From Bacteroidales bacterium (GTDB lineage: Bacteria; Bacteroidota; Bacteroidia; Bacteroidales; GCA-2748055), in assembly GCA_023135025.1 (NCBI GenBank), contig JAGLTY010000004.1:1-21412 (forward strand): a stretch of DNA of 21,412 nucleotides, read 5' to 3'. The notes beneath the pieces were generated by a model that saw only the letters and a list, made by a program, of their open reading frames with translations, ran no database searches and was not told the origin of the DNA. Within the stretch, counting starts at the first letter, position 1, and each line of letters starts with the position of its first letter. Shown piece by piece: positions 1-7,526 of this stretch. Both the position numbers and the translations under genes were made by a program.

Positions 1-809
1 TTCTCATTCAGCCCTGTGGAGTAGCTGACAACATACTTCATGTACTTATCATTTCCCATCATGGCACTCACGCGTCCGCCAGCAACCATATCGGTCGCCT
101 TGGTAATCACGTTGATGGTAGCACCCACTGACGAGATGGCCAGCTTGGATGATCCGAGTCCCCTCTGAATCTGAACTGCAGTAGCAATCTCGGAGAGTCC
201 CTGCCAGTTGGACCAGTAGACCTTACCATCTTCCATACCGTTTACAGGTTGACCGTTAAAAAGCAGTGCAAGGTTCTCCTGTGAAAAACCCCTGATATTG
301 ATACGTGAGTCTCCATAGCCGCCTGCCTGGCTGGCTACATAAACCGAAGGGGTGTTTTTCATGATATCGGGAAATTCCTGGTTCCCTGTTTTAGCAATAA
401 TTTCGGGAAGCTTGATGGTGGAAACAGCCACCGGTGTCTCCCGGTCCTTTGCCACGTCAATCACTCCAAAACCAGTAACCACTACCTCGTCCATAGAGGT
501 TGCATCAATAACAAGGGTAACCTCCCCTATGCCTGTAGCCGTTGTAAGGTTAAAAGCGAGGGTCTGTGATTTATACCCCATGAATGAGATCACAATTTCA
601 CCGCTCTGGGCAGTAGTATTCAGCTCAAAGGTACCCTCCGAATTGGTAATGGTACCATTGGTGGTTCCTGCTTCAATGATATTTGCACCGGGCAGGGGCC
701 CTCCCGATTCTTCCTCTAATACAGTTCCCCTAAGTACCCCCTGACCCATTACAGCCATGGACATCGCCACAACTGCCAGTGAGAGTACCAATCTTTTCAT
801 TTTTTTCAT
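1..809 (-). CDS. TonB-dependent receptor, N-terminal part (runs off left edge)
   Basis: Outer-membrane receptor for TonB-driven uptake; the substrate cannot be told. Reading from ATG at 809, 269 codons are open to the window edge, so the C-terminal beta-barrel is outside. Residues 1-23 are a signal peptide (MKKMKRLVLS followed by a hydrophobic stretch). Residues about 24-105 look like the carboxypeptidase-regulatory-like domain common in Bacteroidota receptors, with GTV, PLPGANI, TNSEGTF and SFMGYKS motifs. DEVVVTGFG (108-115) is the TonB-box-like segment. The plug domain follows, with INIRGF (170-175) and a conserved tail (LGSSKLA, GATINVITK). The usual SusC signature after the TonB box (alanine-leucine-glycine-isoleucine type) is not present, and SusD, if any, would lie outside, so I do not call it SusC. 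A second in-frame ATG lies at 800. It is separated from waaA by 153 bases that hold a promoter-like box and an inverted repeat. Confidence 0.9.
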   Translation of the reverse strand, partial: MKKMKRLVLSLAVVAMSMAVMGQGVLRGTVLEEESGGPLPGANIIEAGTTNGTITNSEGTFELNTTAQSGEIVISFMGYKSQTLAFNLTTATGIGEVTLVIDATSMDEVVVTGFGVIDVAKDRETPVAVSTIKLPEIIAKTGNQEFPDIMKNTPSVYVASQAGGYGDSRINIRGFSQENLALLFNGQPVNGMEDGKVYWSNWQGLSEIATAVQIQRGLGSSKLAISSVGATINVITKATDMVAGGRVSAMMGNDKYMKYVVSYSTGLNE

Positions 810-834
810 AGACTTTAATTTTAAATATTGAATG

Positions 835-842
835 CAAATTTA
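835..842 (-). promoter_or_regulatory. Candidate -7 box (TAAATTTG) for the TonB receptor gene
   Basis: On the minus strand the octamer TAAATTTG matches the Bacteroidota TAnnTTTG element exactly and sits 25 bases before the ATG at 809, leaving a short leader of about 20 bases. A good -33 TTG is lacking; the best triplet about 18 bases upstream is inside TGTG. The box abuts an inverted repeat at 843-864, which would cover the -33 region. Confidence 0.4.
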
Positions 843-864
843 TGTGATTACATGTATGTTCACA
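843..864. repeat. 22-base inverted repeat, possible operator
   Basis: Outer arms TGTGA and TCACA are separated by 12 bases, and the centre contains ACATGT. It directly abuts the candidate -7 box of the receptor gene and would overlap the -33 region, a position suited to a repressor or activator. The spacing (N12) differs from a classical CRP site (N6), so the binding protein cannot be named. Confidence 0.35.
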
Positions 865-962
865 TTAAATAACTATCAAATAAACGTTAAGAAAAAGTTG
901 AGATTTTTCATTGTTGTTTAGTACCCCGAAAATAGAAAGAAATAGCTGCACCAAACGATACT

Positions 963-2210
963 TTAGAGCAGTTTCGTTTCGGTTTTTATACACACTTTTT
1001 CAAGCATTCCCGATGTGGCTCCAACCCGCTCAGACACGAAGTTTGCGGCGATCCGGGATGTGGTTTTCAACAGGTCTGGATTTTCCAATTGTTGACGAAC
1101 GGTGAATAACAGCTCTGTTTCACTCCCGATGGGGAAGGCAGCGCCAAGGGAGGTGAGTTCAACCGCTTCGGAAAATCTTCTGTATTCCGGTCCGAATATC
1201 ACAGGCAGGCCGTAGGTGGCAGCTTCCAGAATATTGTGAATGCCCTTGCCAAAACCACCCCCGATATAGGCCATGGCACCATACCTGTAAAGGTATGAGA
1301 GCTTGCCAATGATATTCACCAGGATCACCCTGGTTCCGTCGGGAATCTCCTCTTCCATCTCTGTATAGAGTACGCTGCCGGGAAAACGCTCCTGCAGACT
1401 GCGAATATGGCTCTCCGACAGCTCATGGGGGGCAATAATCCACTTCACCTCTTCGGGCAGCTCCCTGAATGCATGTGCCAGGAGCTGTTCGTCCTTTTCC
1501 CAGGTGCTGCCTGCAACGATTACTGTTGAATCCTTCCCAAATCTTTCAAGCGCAGGGTGACTGAACTGGTTTTGCAAGAGATCATGCACACGGTCAAAAC
1601 GGGTATCACCTGCCACAGTTACACGGTGGAAACCTATTCCGGAGAGCAGCTCTTTCGAATCTCTGTTCTGTACGAAAATGTGGGTAAAGAAATCCAGGAA
1701 TCGCCGGTACCACCTTCCATACCATCTGAAAAAAAGCTGGTCGGAACGAAAATTCCCGGAGGCCAGGTAAAGCGGAACCTCCTCTGCTCTTAACTGCTGC
1801 AGAAAGTGATACCAGAACTCATACTTGATAAAAAAAGCCATCTCCAGGGTAAGCAAATCGAGCATCTTTTTTGCATTGCGCCTGGTATCGAGGGGCAGGT
1901 ACATCACATAATCGGCCCCCGTATAATCCTTTCGTTTCTCATAGCCCGAGGGTGAAAAAAAGGTAAGCAGGATCCTATGGGAAGGGCGACGCTCCCGGAT
2001 CGCTTCAATAACCGGCCGTCCCTGCTCAAACTCTCCCAGCGAAGCGCAGTGGAACCAGATCACCTTTTCGTCCCGGTCAATAGCATCTTTTAATTTTTCA
2101 TACCAGCCCCTTCTACCCTCCAGCCATAATTTAGCTTTCCGGTTCCAGGGCGAGATGATCATTGCCATCAGCCAATAGATCCGGATCCCTATATTATAGA
2201 GTAGAGTCAT
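963..2210 (-). CDS. waaA: 3-deoxy-D-manno-octulosonic acid (Kdo) transferase
   Basis: Inner-membrane GT30 glycosyltransferase that transfers Kdo from CMP-Kdo to lipid A precursor in LPS assembly. The 415 residues match the family length. The N-terminal hydrophobic segment (about 8-20) is the membrane anchor. The N-domain shows CASLGEFEQGRP (55-66), whose Glu60 corresponds to the catalytic acid, followed by LLTFFSPSGYE (81-91) and IKYEFWYH (128-135). The C-domain shows GDTRFDR (201-207), AGSTW (233-237), APHE (260-263), GKLSYLYRYG (302-311), GGGFGKGIHNILEA (317-330) and FGP (339-341). It is the last gene of the probable ald-lipoprotein-putP-waaA operon, nine bases after the symporter stop. No clear Shine-Dalgarno sequence and no hairpin terminator after the stop. 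Whether it is mono- or bifunctional cannot be told from sequence. Confidence 0.95.
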   Translation of the reverse strand: MTLLYNIGIRIYWLMAMIISPWNRKAKLWLEGRRGWYEKLKDAIDRDEKVIWFHCASLGEFEQGRPVIEAIRERRPSHRILLTFFSPSGYEKRKDYTGADYVMYLPLDTRRNAKKMLDLLTLEMAFFIKYEFWYHFLQQLRAEEVPLYLASGNFRSDQLFFRWYGRWYRRFLDFFTHIFVQNRDSKELLSGIGFHRVTVAGDTRFDRVHDLLQNQFSHPALERFGKDSTVIVAGSTWEKDEQLLAHAFRELPEEVKWIIAPHELSESHIRSLQERFPGSVLYTEMEEEIPDGTRVILVNIIGKLSYLYRYGAMAYIGGGFGKGIHNILEAATYGLPVIFGPEYRRFSEAVELTSLGAAFPIGSETELLFTVRQQLENPDLLKTTSRIAANFVSERVGATSGMLEKVCIKTETKLL

Positions 2211-2219
2211 GAGGTATGG

Positions 2220-3653
2220 TTATGATTGTTTTCTTGTATAAAGGCTCACCAGCCAAACGGCAAGAAAAGCTACCACCCAGGAGACAAACCGGACACTGAT
2301 CACCGTATCGAGCATGGACAGTTCGGACCAGACCACGGTGGTCACAAACCCGGTAACCAGTCCGGCAATGGTGCCCTGCCAGGTCACTTTTTTCCACGTT
2401 AGCATCAGCAGGATCAGGGGACCGAAGGAGGATCCCAGTCCAGCCCAGGCATAGGAGACCATGGAGAATATTAGCTTGTCGGAGGTAAGGGCAATCACAA
2501 AGCCTGTCAGCCCCACTGCAATGGTAATCCAACGGCTGCCTTTCAACAGAGCTTTATCGCCCACATCCCAGCCAAGGGTCCGGTGAAAAAGATCTTCTAT
2601 GATGGAGGAGCTGATCACCAATAGCTGACTGTCGGCGGTTGACATCATGGCTGCAATGGCCCCGCTCACAAAGATTCCGGCCAGCCATGCAGGTAGCAAC
2701 TCATTGGCCAGGTGGGGCATCACCTTCTCAATATCGTCAAACATCCCCTGCTCATAGAGTCCCGCCCCAATAATGCCAATAAGAAGCGCTCCGGAAAAAG
2801 CGGGAATCACCCAGGCAATGGCGATGCGTCTGGAGATCTTAATCTGCTCAGCTTTTCTGATGGCCATAAACCTGGTCAGCAGGTGTGGTTGGCCCATATA
2901 TCCCAATGCCCAGCTCAGTCCGCTAATGATCATAGCGGCGGCCGCCCAACCTGTTTTACCCCCGGTCCACGAAAGAAGGGAATGCCCCTCACGGGCTACC
3001 AGCTCAGCAAGTGGTTGTGTCCCCTGATGAATCTCCTTCAGCTCCGCCAATCCAACCAACGGTAGCACCACCAGCGTACCGATCATAATGATTCCCTGAA
3101 CCATATCGGTCCATGCCACTGCAAAGAACCCTCCCATCATGGTATAGAAAATGATGACCACTGCCCCGATGATCATCCCGGTTGACTGATCCAGTCCAAA
3201 GGTTACATTTAGGATTTTTCCCGCTCCGTTAAACTGGGCCGAGAGGTAAAAAATAAAGAAAAAGATAATGATAAAAGTGGCCAGCACACGAATGGCCGGT
3301 TGCCCCTTCTCAAACCTGGCTGCCAGGAAAGTGGGTAGTGTTATGGCACCCAACCGCTCTGTCTCCTCACGCAGAGCCCTTGCAATAAAAAACCAGTAAA
3401 AAATGATTCCCGATACACATCCCAGCGCAGTCCAGAACTCCATCAGTCCGGAAGCAAAAGCTGCACCGGGCAGACCAAGCAACAACCAGGCGCTTTCGCC
3501 CGATGCTCGTTCAGAAAATGCAACCACCCAGGGATTCAGTTTCCTGCCTGCAATAAAAAAGTCTTTATGCGATTTGTTGATGTTGTAGGTGATGAATCCA
3601 ACAACGAGGATCAACACCAGGTAAAAGATAAAACCTATGAGGGCAAAATTCAT
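2220..3653 (-). CDS. Sodium/solute symporter, PutP-like (SSS family)
   Basis: Inner-membrane Na+-coupled transporter of the solute:sodium symporter family, closest by eye to the proline permease PutP. The 477 residues contain about 13 hydrophobic segments. Recognisable blocks are AGRKLNPWVVAFSERASGES (35-54) followed by AWLLLGLPG, the GGFFAVAWTD block, GYMGQPHLLTRFMA, MSTADSQLLV (the second Na+-site region) and SYAWAGLGSSFGP. At the position of the Na+-binding Asp55 of E. coli PutP (ASDMSGW) this protein reads ASGESAW (50-56), so the Asp is Gly and a Glu follows. An AGGA upstream of the ATG may serve as ribosome site. It lies in an operon with alanine dehydrogenase, which suits amino-acid uptake and use. 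Proline is the family guess, not shown; another amino acid is possible. Confidence 0.85.
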   Translation of the reverse strand: MNFALIGFIFYLVLILVVGFITYNINKSHKDFFIAGRKLNPWVVAFSERASGESAWLLLGLPGAAFASGLMEFWTALGCVSGIIFYWFFIARALREETERLGAITLPTFLAARFEKGQPAIRVLATFIIIFFFIFYLSAQFNGAGKILNVTFGLDQSTGMIIGAVVIIFYTMMGGFFAVAWTDMVQGIIMIGTLVVLPLVGLAELKEIHQGTQPLAELVAREGHSLLSWTGGKTGWAAAAMIISGLSWALGYMGQPHLLTRFMAIRKAEQIKISRRIAIAWVIPAFSGALLIGIIGAGLYEQGMFDDIEKVMPHLANELLPAWLAGIFVSGAIAAMMSTADSQLLVISSSIIEDLFHRTLGWDVGDKALLKGSRWITIAVGLTGFVIALTSDKLIFSMVSYAWAGLGSSFGPLILLMLTWKKVTWQGTIAGLVTGFVTTVVWSELSMLDTVISVRFVSWVVAFLAVWLVSLYTRKQS

Positions 3654-3680
3654 GTCCTAATATAGAAAAAACATGGGAGA

Positions 3681-4235
3681 TCAATCGGGAAATTCCGTGG
3701 ATCCATTGGGCTGGTATGTATATTCCAAAAGCGCCTCACTGTATTTGTTGCCTTGGTCCCCTTCAAGGGAGGCGACCTCTTTCACCAGCATCTTCACATA
3801 ATTACCGGCTGAAGTCTTCTGTACCCACACCTGGAATGCCTCTACGGTATCGCTGAGGGTTACAAACTGCAACTGCTCCTCTACCTCTCGGTATCCGTTG
3901 TAAAAACTGCGGGCATCGTCCAGTGTCTCAAATTCACCCGCCAATGCAAATCCATTCTTCTGGCCGGGTATATTGAAACCCGGCAGTTCAATGGTCCCCT
4001 CTCCTTCCAGCACCCTGTACCCTTCATTGATGATATCGGGAAGAGGGTCCTTTTCATATGGAAATCTATAAAACTCATTATCTTCAAATGAGTATCCGAG
4101 CTGGTAATATGTAACATTACCAAGAAATCTCTCAGAACTCAGAAGGAACTCTCCAGTTCTGTCAGGTCCTCTAAACATCTTACATCCTGCCGACGCCAGG
4201 ATCAGGACCACCAACACCACATATCTGTAAATCAT
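3681..4235 (-). CDS. Small predicted lipoprotein, function unknown
   Basis: I do not recognise this 184-residue protein. It starts with a lipoprotein signal peptide: a hydrophobic stretch (residues 5-16) ends in SAGC, giving a lipidated Cys18. The -3 residue is Ser rather than Leu, so the lipobox is not ideal. After cleavage the chain begins CKMFRGPD, without a clear run of acidic residues, so I cannot predict inner leaflet versus surface. The mature part is about 165 residues, mixed alpha/beta in appearance, acidic, with no cysteines and several Tyr/Phe. The ATG is preceded by AAAGGA at good spacing. It sits 21 bases after alanine dehydrogenase and 27 bases before the symporter, so it is probably co-expressed with them. 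Confidence 0.75.
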   Translation of the reverse strand: MIYRYVVLVVLILASAGCKMFRGPDRTGEFLLSSERFLGNVTYYQLGYSFEDNEFYRFPYEKDPLPDIINEGYRVLEGEGTIELPGFNIPGQKNGFALAGEFETLDDARSFYNGYREVEEQLQFVTLSDTVEAFQVWVQKTSAGNYVKMLVKEVASLEGDQGNKYSEALLEYTYQPNGSTEFPD

Positions 4236-4256
4236 CTTTTCCTTTATTAATTTCTT

Positions 4257-5480
4257 CTAAAAAGCCGCCATCAAAAGATCAATGTCCTTGGAGGGAATCC
4301 CGAGCTGCTGACCGATGGTTTCATTGGTCAATATACCATTATAGATATATACACCGTGCCTGAGACCCACATTCTCTTTCAGATGCCTTCCAAAGGTACT
4401 CAGCTCACCGAGCCCCAGAATCAGGGGCGCAAAGACATTACTGACTGCAATGGAGGCGGTACGGGCCACCCTGGAAGGAATATTGGGAACGCAGTAGTGA
4501 ATTACACCGTGCTTTGTAAAAACCGGATCAACCTGTGTCCGGAGTTCAGAAGTTTCAATAGATCCCCCACGGTCGATACTGATATCGATGATTACCGATC
4601 CCTTCTTCATCTCCTTCACCATCTCCTCAGTGATAAAATATTCAGGCTGCTCCTCTTCCATTCGGATGGCACCAATCACCACATCGGCAGACCTTAGTGC
4701 TTTTAGAATTACTTTAGGATGAAAAATGGAGGTGGGAACCATATGACCCACGGCTGCTTGCAACCTGCGCAAACGATGCAGAGAGTGATCAAAAACCTTT
4801 ACTTCAGAACCCACTCCCCTGGCAGCCCTGACAGCATACTCGGCAACAGTTCCAGCTCCCAGGATAACCACTTCAGTGGGGGTAATTCCTGTTAACCCAC
4901 CCAACATAACCCCTTTGCCGCCCCGCTGGTTGCTCAGGTACTCGGCTGCTATTAGCATACTGGTGGTGCCCGCAATGGCACTCATACTTCTTACCGCCGG
5001 GTAACAATTATGTTCATCCTGTATCTTTTCAAAGGCAATGGCTGTCACCTTTTTCCTCATCAAACTCCTGATGTATTTATCGTTGCAGTGTGTGAAAACC
5101 TGGAAGGAAGAGAGTAAAACCTGTCGCTCCTTCATCCATCCAATCTCCTCTTCGGTCGGGGGACTGATTTTCAAAATGATGTCGCAACCCCCAAATACAT
5201 CCTGCCGGTTTTCGCATATGAACCCACCCCGTTCCGAGTAGTCCGTGTCGAGATAATTGGCTGCTTTCCCTGCTCCTGACTCCAGCATCACTTCATGTCC
5301 GTACCCGGTAAGGATTTCTACCGCTTCAGGGGTCAAGGTCACCCGGCTCTCCACCTGGTGATTTTCCGAAGGAATCCCGATTTTTAAGCTTTTCCGTTTG
5401 TTCTCTACCTCCAGCATCTCCTCCTGGGGCATTAATCCCTCTTTATGGATGTTAAATGCGGATGATTCTTTATTTTCCAT
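4257..5480 (-). CDS. ald: Alanine dehydrogenase (AlaDH/PNT family)
   Basis: NAD-dependent cytosolic enzyme converting L-alanine to pyruvate and ammonia, and the reverse. In the 407 residues the core begins at KIGIPSENHQVESRV (33-47). Family active-site residues appear to be Arg46, Lys104 (ILKISPP), His131 (FTHCND) and Asp303 (DISIDRGG). The dinucleotide-binding loop is VVILGAGTVAEYAVRAARGV (204-223). Further conserved blocks are HYCVPNIPSRVARTAS (328-343) and the C-terminal NGILTNETIG. The roughly 30-residue N-terminal extension containing LMPQEEMLEV is, as I recall, usual in Bacteroidota homologues, so I keep the first ATG at 5480. AGAAGGAG lies only two bases from the ATG. It is the first gene of a four-gene operon and has its own candidate promoter. 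A transhydrogenase alpha subunit is the alternative, but the length and lone gene favour AlaDH. Confidence 0.88.
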   Translation of the reverse strand: MENKESSAFNIHKEGLMPQEEMLEVENKRKSLKIGIPSENHQVESRVTLTPEAVEILTGYGHEVMLESGAGKAANYLDTDYSERGGFICENRQDVFGGCDIILKISPPTEEEIGWMKERQVLLSSFQVFTHCNDKYIRSLMRKKVTAIAFEKIQDEHNCYPAVRSMSAIAGTTSMLIAAEYLSNQRGGKGVMLGGLTGITPTEVVILGAGTVAEYAVRAARGVGSEVKVFDHSLHRLRRLQAAVGHMVPTSIFHPKVILKALRSADVVIGAIRMEEEQPEYFITEEMVKEMKKGSVIIDISIDRGGSIETSELRTQVDPVFTKHGVIHYCVPNIPSRVARTASIAVSNVFAPLILGLGELSTFGRHLKENVGLRHGVYIYNGILTNETIGQQLGIPSKDIDLLMAAF

Positions 5481-5504
5481 TGCTCCTTCTGTTATTGGGG
5501 TAGC

Positions 5505-5535
5505 CTAAAATAAGACAATTCGTTAGCAATGTCAA
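5505..5535 (-). promoter_or_regulatory. Candidate promoter of the ald operon
   Basis: Minus-strand TTG (5535-5533, within TTGACA) is followed after 20 bases by TATTTTAG (5512-5505), one mismatch from TAnnTTTG. This is normal Bacteroidota -33/-7 spacing. The predicted transcript starts about 20 bases before the ald ATG. It lies in the 74-base gap after tsaE. Confidence 0.42.
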
Positions 5536-5538
5536 TTT

Positions 5539-5570
5539 TTGTATCAACGGACTGTCAGAATTGTATCAAC
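5539..5570 (-). repeat. Direct repeat of GTTGATACAA, 22-base period, upstream of ald
   Basis: Two exact copies of GTTGATACAA (plus strand TTGTATCAAC at 5539-5548 and 5561-5570) are spaced 22 bases start to start, about two helical turns. The first covers the last codons of tsaE and the second lies just upstream of the ald -33 box. This is the usual place for an activator binding site. Confidence 0.35.
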
Positions 5571-5968
5571 CTGAATTCGTTTTCACCTACCACAATGTTC
5601 ACCCTGAGTGCATCATCGGGAATCAGGATGTTGGCATTTTCGGGCCACTCGATCAGGCACAGCGACCCTGAATAGAAGTACTCTTCATAGCCCATATCAA
5701 AAAGCTCCTCCGGAGTCTCAATCCTGTAGAGGTCAAAATGAAAAATGGAGTCTCCCTCCGGAGTGAAGTATTCATTGACCAGCGAAAAGGTGGGGCTGTT
5801 CACTTCGACCGTGACCCCAAGATTCCGGCAGAGGGCCTGGATAAAGGTGGTCTTTCCGGCTCCCATCTCTCCGGAAAAAGCAATAACAGCAGCCTCTCCC
5901 GCTTCCTCAAGAAAACTCCTGGCAGCAGCATCAATTTCCTGCAGTGATGAAATAGTAATGGTTCTCAT
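5555..5968 (-). CDS. tsaE: tRNA threonylcarbamoyladenosine biosynthesis ATPase TsaE
   Basis: P-loop ATPase that works with TsaB, TsaC and TsaD to make the t6A37 modification on ANN-decoding tRNAs in the cytosol. The 137 residues are of normal length. The Walker A motif is SGEMGAGKTT (32-41). Next come the family blocks SPTFSLVNEY (58-67), FHFDLYRI (76-83), GYEEYF (93-98) and LIEWPE (105-110). The ATG at 5968 is one base from the porX stop, so translation is probably coupled to porX. The last codons overlap one copy of a direct repeat that may belong to the ald promoter. Confidence 0.94.
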   Translation of the reverse strand: MRTITISSLQEIDAAARSFLEEAGEAAVIAFSGEMGAGKTTFIQALCRNLGVTVEVNSPTFSLVNEYFTPEGDSIFHFDLYRIETPEELFDMGYEEYFYSGSLCLIEWPENANILIPDDALRVNIVVGENEFRLIQF

Positions 5969-5969
5969 A

Positions 5970-7526
5970 TTACCTGACCGGGGATAAAATGGAGAGAGGG
6001 ATCAGCATCTCTTCCATGGAGATTCCACCGTGCTGGAATGTGTTCCTGTAGAGATTTACAAAATGGTTGTAATTGTTGGGATAAACCAGATAGTCATTAT
6101 TCATGGCAAAGATGTAACTGGTTGTCACATTGGTTCTGGGCAGATGAACCTGCTCCGGCTGAACCACATCAAAAACCTCCTTCTGCTTATAGTTCAGATT
6201 CCTGCCTTGCTTGTACCGGAGATTGACCGATGTCTTCCTGTCACCAATCACCTTTACCGGATTGTTCACCCGTATAGCGCCATGATCTGTGGTAATAACC
6301 AGCTTGATATCATGTTGGCTAAGCAGTTTAAGCAATTCATAGAGATAGGAGTGCTGAAACCAGCTATTGACCAGCGAACGGTAGGACGATTCATCATAGG
6401 CCAGCTCCCTGATCATCTCCATCTCGGTACGGGAGTGGGAGAGCATATCCACAAAATTATAGACTACGATATTCAGATCATAATTGAGCAGGTCGCGGTA
6501 ATTCTCCACCAGTTTCTTCCCGGCCCGCTGGTTGCTGATCTTCTCATAATTAAATGAGGCTCCCACCCCAAGTCGCTGCATCTGAATCCTGCACAGCTCC
6601 TCCTCGTGGGCATTTTTCCCCCCTTCATCATTTTCATCAATCCAGAGTTCGGGATGTTGACGCTGTATCTCGCCCGGCATCATCCCGGCAAACATGGCAT
6701 TTCTTGCATACTGTGTAGAAGTAGGTAAGATACTGGAAAAGATGGTCTCTTCATCGGTTCTGTATAGTCCGTTCATCTCCTGCTCTATGATCTTCCACTG
6801 ATCATAACGGAGGTTATCGATAACCACCACCATTACCTTCCCCTGATCCAGCAAAGGAAACACCTTGTTCATAAATACTCCTGGTGAGAGGAGAGGCTGG
6901 TCATCACCCTCCCCGGTAAACCAACCTTCGTAGTTATTGCGAATATACCTGGCAAACTCTTTGTTGGCTTCGCTCTTCTGCATATTCAGAACCTCTTCCA
7001 TGCCCCCGGCACCACTGGCATCAAATTCCCTTTCCCAGAAAACAAGCCGTGAATAGATCTCTGTCCATTCACTGAAAGTAGATGCCGAATTGATCTGCAT
7101 ACCAATCTGGCTGAACTGCGACTGGTAACCGGAGGTCGTTTTCTGGGTAACCAGCCTTTTGGTGTCAATATTCTTCTTGATGGTCAGAAGAATCTGCTTG
7201 GGATTCACCGGTTTAATCAGATAATCTGAAATTTTACCTCCCAGCGCCTCATCCATTATATCCTCCTCCTCGCTCTTGGTAATCATCACCACCGGGGTCG
7301 AGGGGGTAACGGTTTTTATCCTTTCCAGAGTCTCCAGTCCCGATATTCCCGGCATATTTTCATCCAGAAAGATCAGGTCAAAATCGTTATCCTTCACCAG
7401 GTTTAATGCATCGGTTCCATTGGCTGCTGTTGTCACCTTATAATCCCTCTCTTCCAAAAAAAGGATATAGGGTTTCAGTAGATCAATTTCATCATCTGTC
7501 CAAAGAATATGTATCTGCCTGCTCAT
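5970..7526 (-). CDS. porX: PorX: response regulator with PglZ phosphodiesterase-type domain, T9SS regulator
   Basis: Cytosolic response regulator that controls type IX secretion genes, known in Porphyromonas gingivalis as partner of the kinase PorY and of an ECF sigma factor. The receiver domain (about 1-120) has the acidic pair Asp11-Asp12, phospho-acceptor Asp55 (FLDENMPG), Thr83 and Lys105 (YLIKPVNP). After a helical linker comes the PglZ/alkaline-phosphatase-like domain (about 230-518), with plausible metal ligands in VVIDNLRYDQW (234-244), LPTSTQYAR (267-275), NFVDMLSHS (357-365), TTDHG (412-416) and FQHGG (497-501), all intact. Published work on PorX shows this domain cleaves oligonucleotides. 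The 518-residue length fits the family. The gene starts in a TAATG overlap with the stop of porW and is followed at one base by tsaE. No PorY-like kinase is in the window. Confidence 0.93.
   Translation of the reverse strand: MSRQIHILWTDDEIDLLKPYILFLEERDYKVTTAANGTDALNLVKDNDFDLIFLDENMPGISGLETLERIKTVTPSTPVVMITKSEEEDIMDEALGGKISDYLIKPVNPKQILLTIKKNIDTKRLVTQKTTSGYQSQFSQIGMQINSASTFSEWTEIYSRLVFWEREFDASGAGGMEEVLNMQKSEANKEFARYIRNNYEGWFTGEGDDQPLLSPGVFMNKVFPLLDQGKVMVVVIDNLRYDQWKIIEQEMNGLYRTDEETIFSSILPTSTQYARNAMFAGMMPGEIQRQHPELWIDENDEGGKNAHEEELCRIQMQRLGVGASFNYEKISNQRAGKKLVENYRDLLNYDLNIVVYNFVDMLSHSRTEMEMIRELAYDESSYRSLVNSWFQHSYLYELLKLLSQHDIKLVITTDHGAIRVNNPVKVIGDRKTSVNLRYKQGRNLNYKQKEVFDVVQPEQVHLPRTNVTTSYIFAMNNDYLVYPNNYNHFVNLYRNTFQHGGISMEEMLIPLSILSPVR

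Noticed and set aside
352..744. Open plus-strand frame of 130 codons
   Set aside because: It is antisense to the TonB receptor gene, whose minus-strand translation shows signal peptide, carboxypeptidase-like and plug motifs; the plus frame is Ser/Pro/Val-rich with no family likeness.
1..809. SusC-type receptor of a polysaccharide utilisation locus
   Set aside because: The segment after DEVVVTGFG lacks the SusC signature and no SusD or glycoside hydrolase gene is in view; general TonB-dependent receptor is the safe call.
843..864. CRP/FNR-type binding site
   Set aside because: The arms TGTGA and TCACA fit, but the spacer is 12 bases rather than 6, so I keep it only as an unassigned inverted repeat.
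6030..6557. Open plus-strand frame of 175 codons
   Set aside because: Antisense to the porX PglZ domain, whose metal-ligand motifs are all intact on the minus strand.
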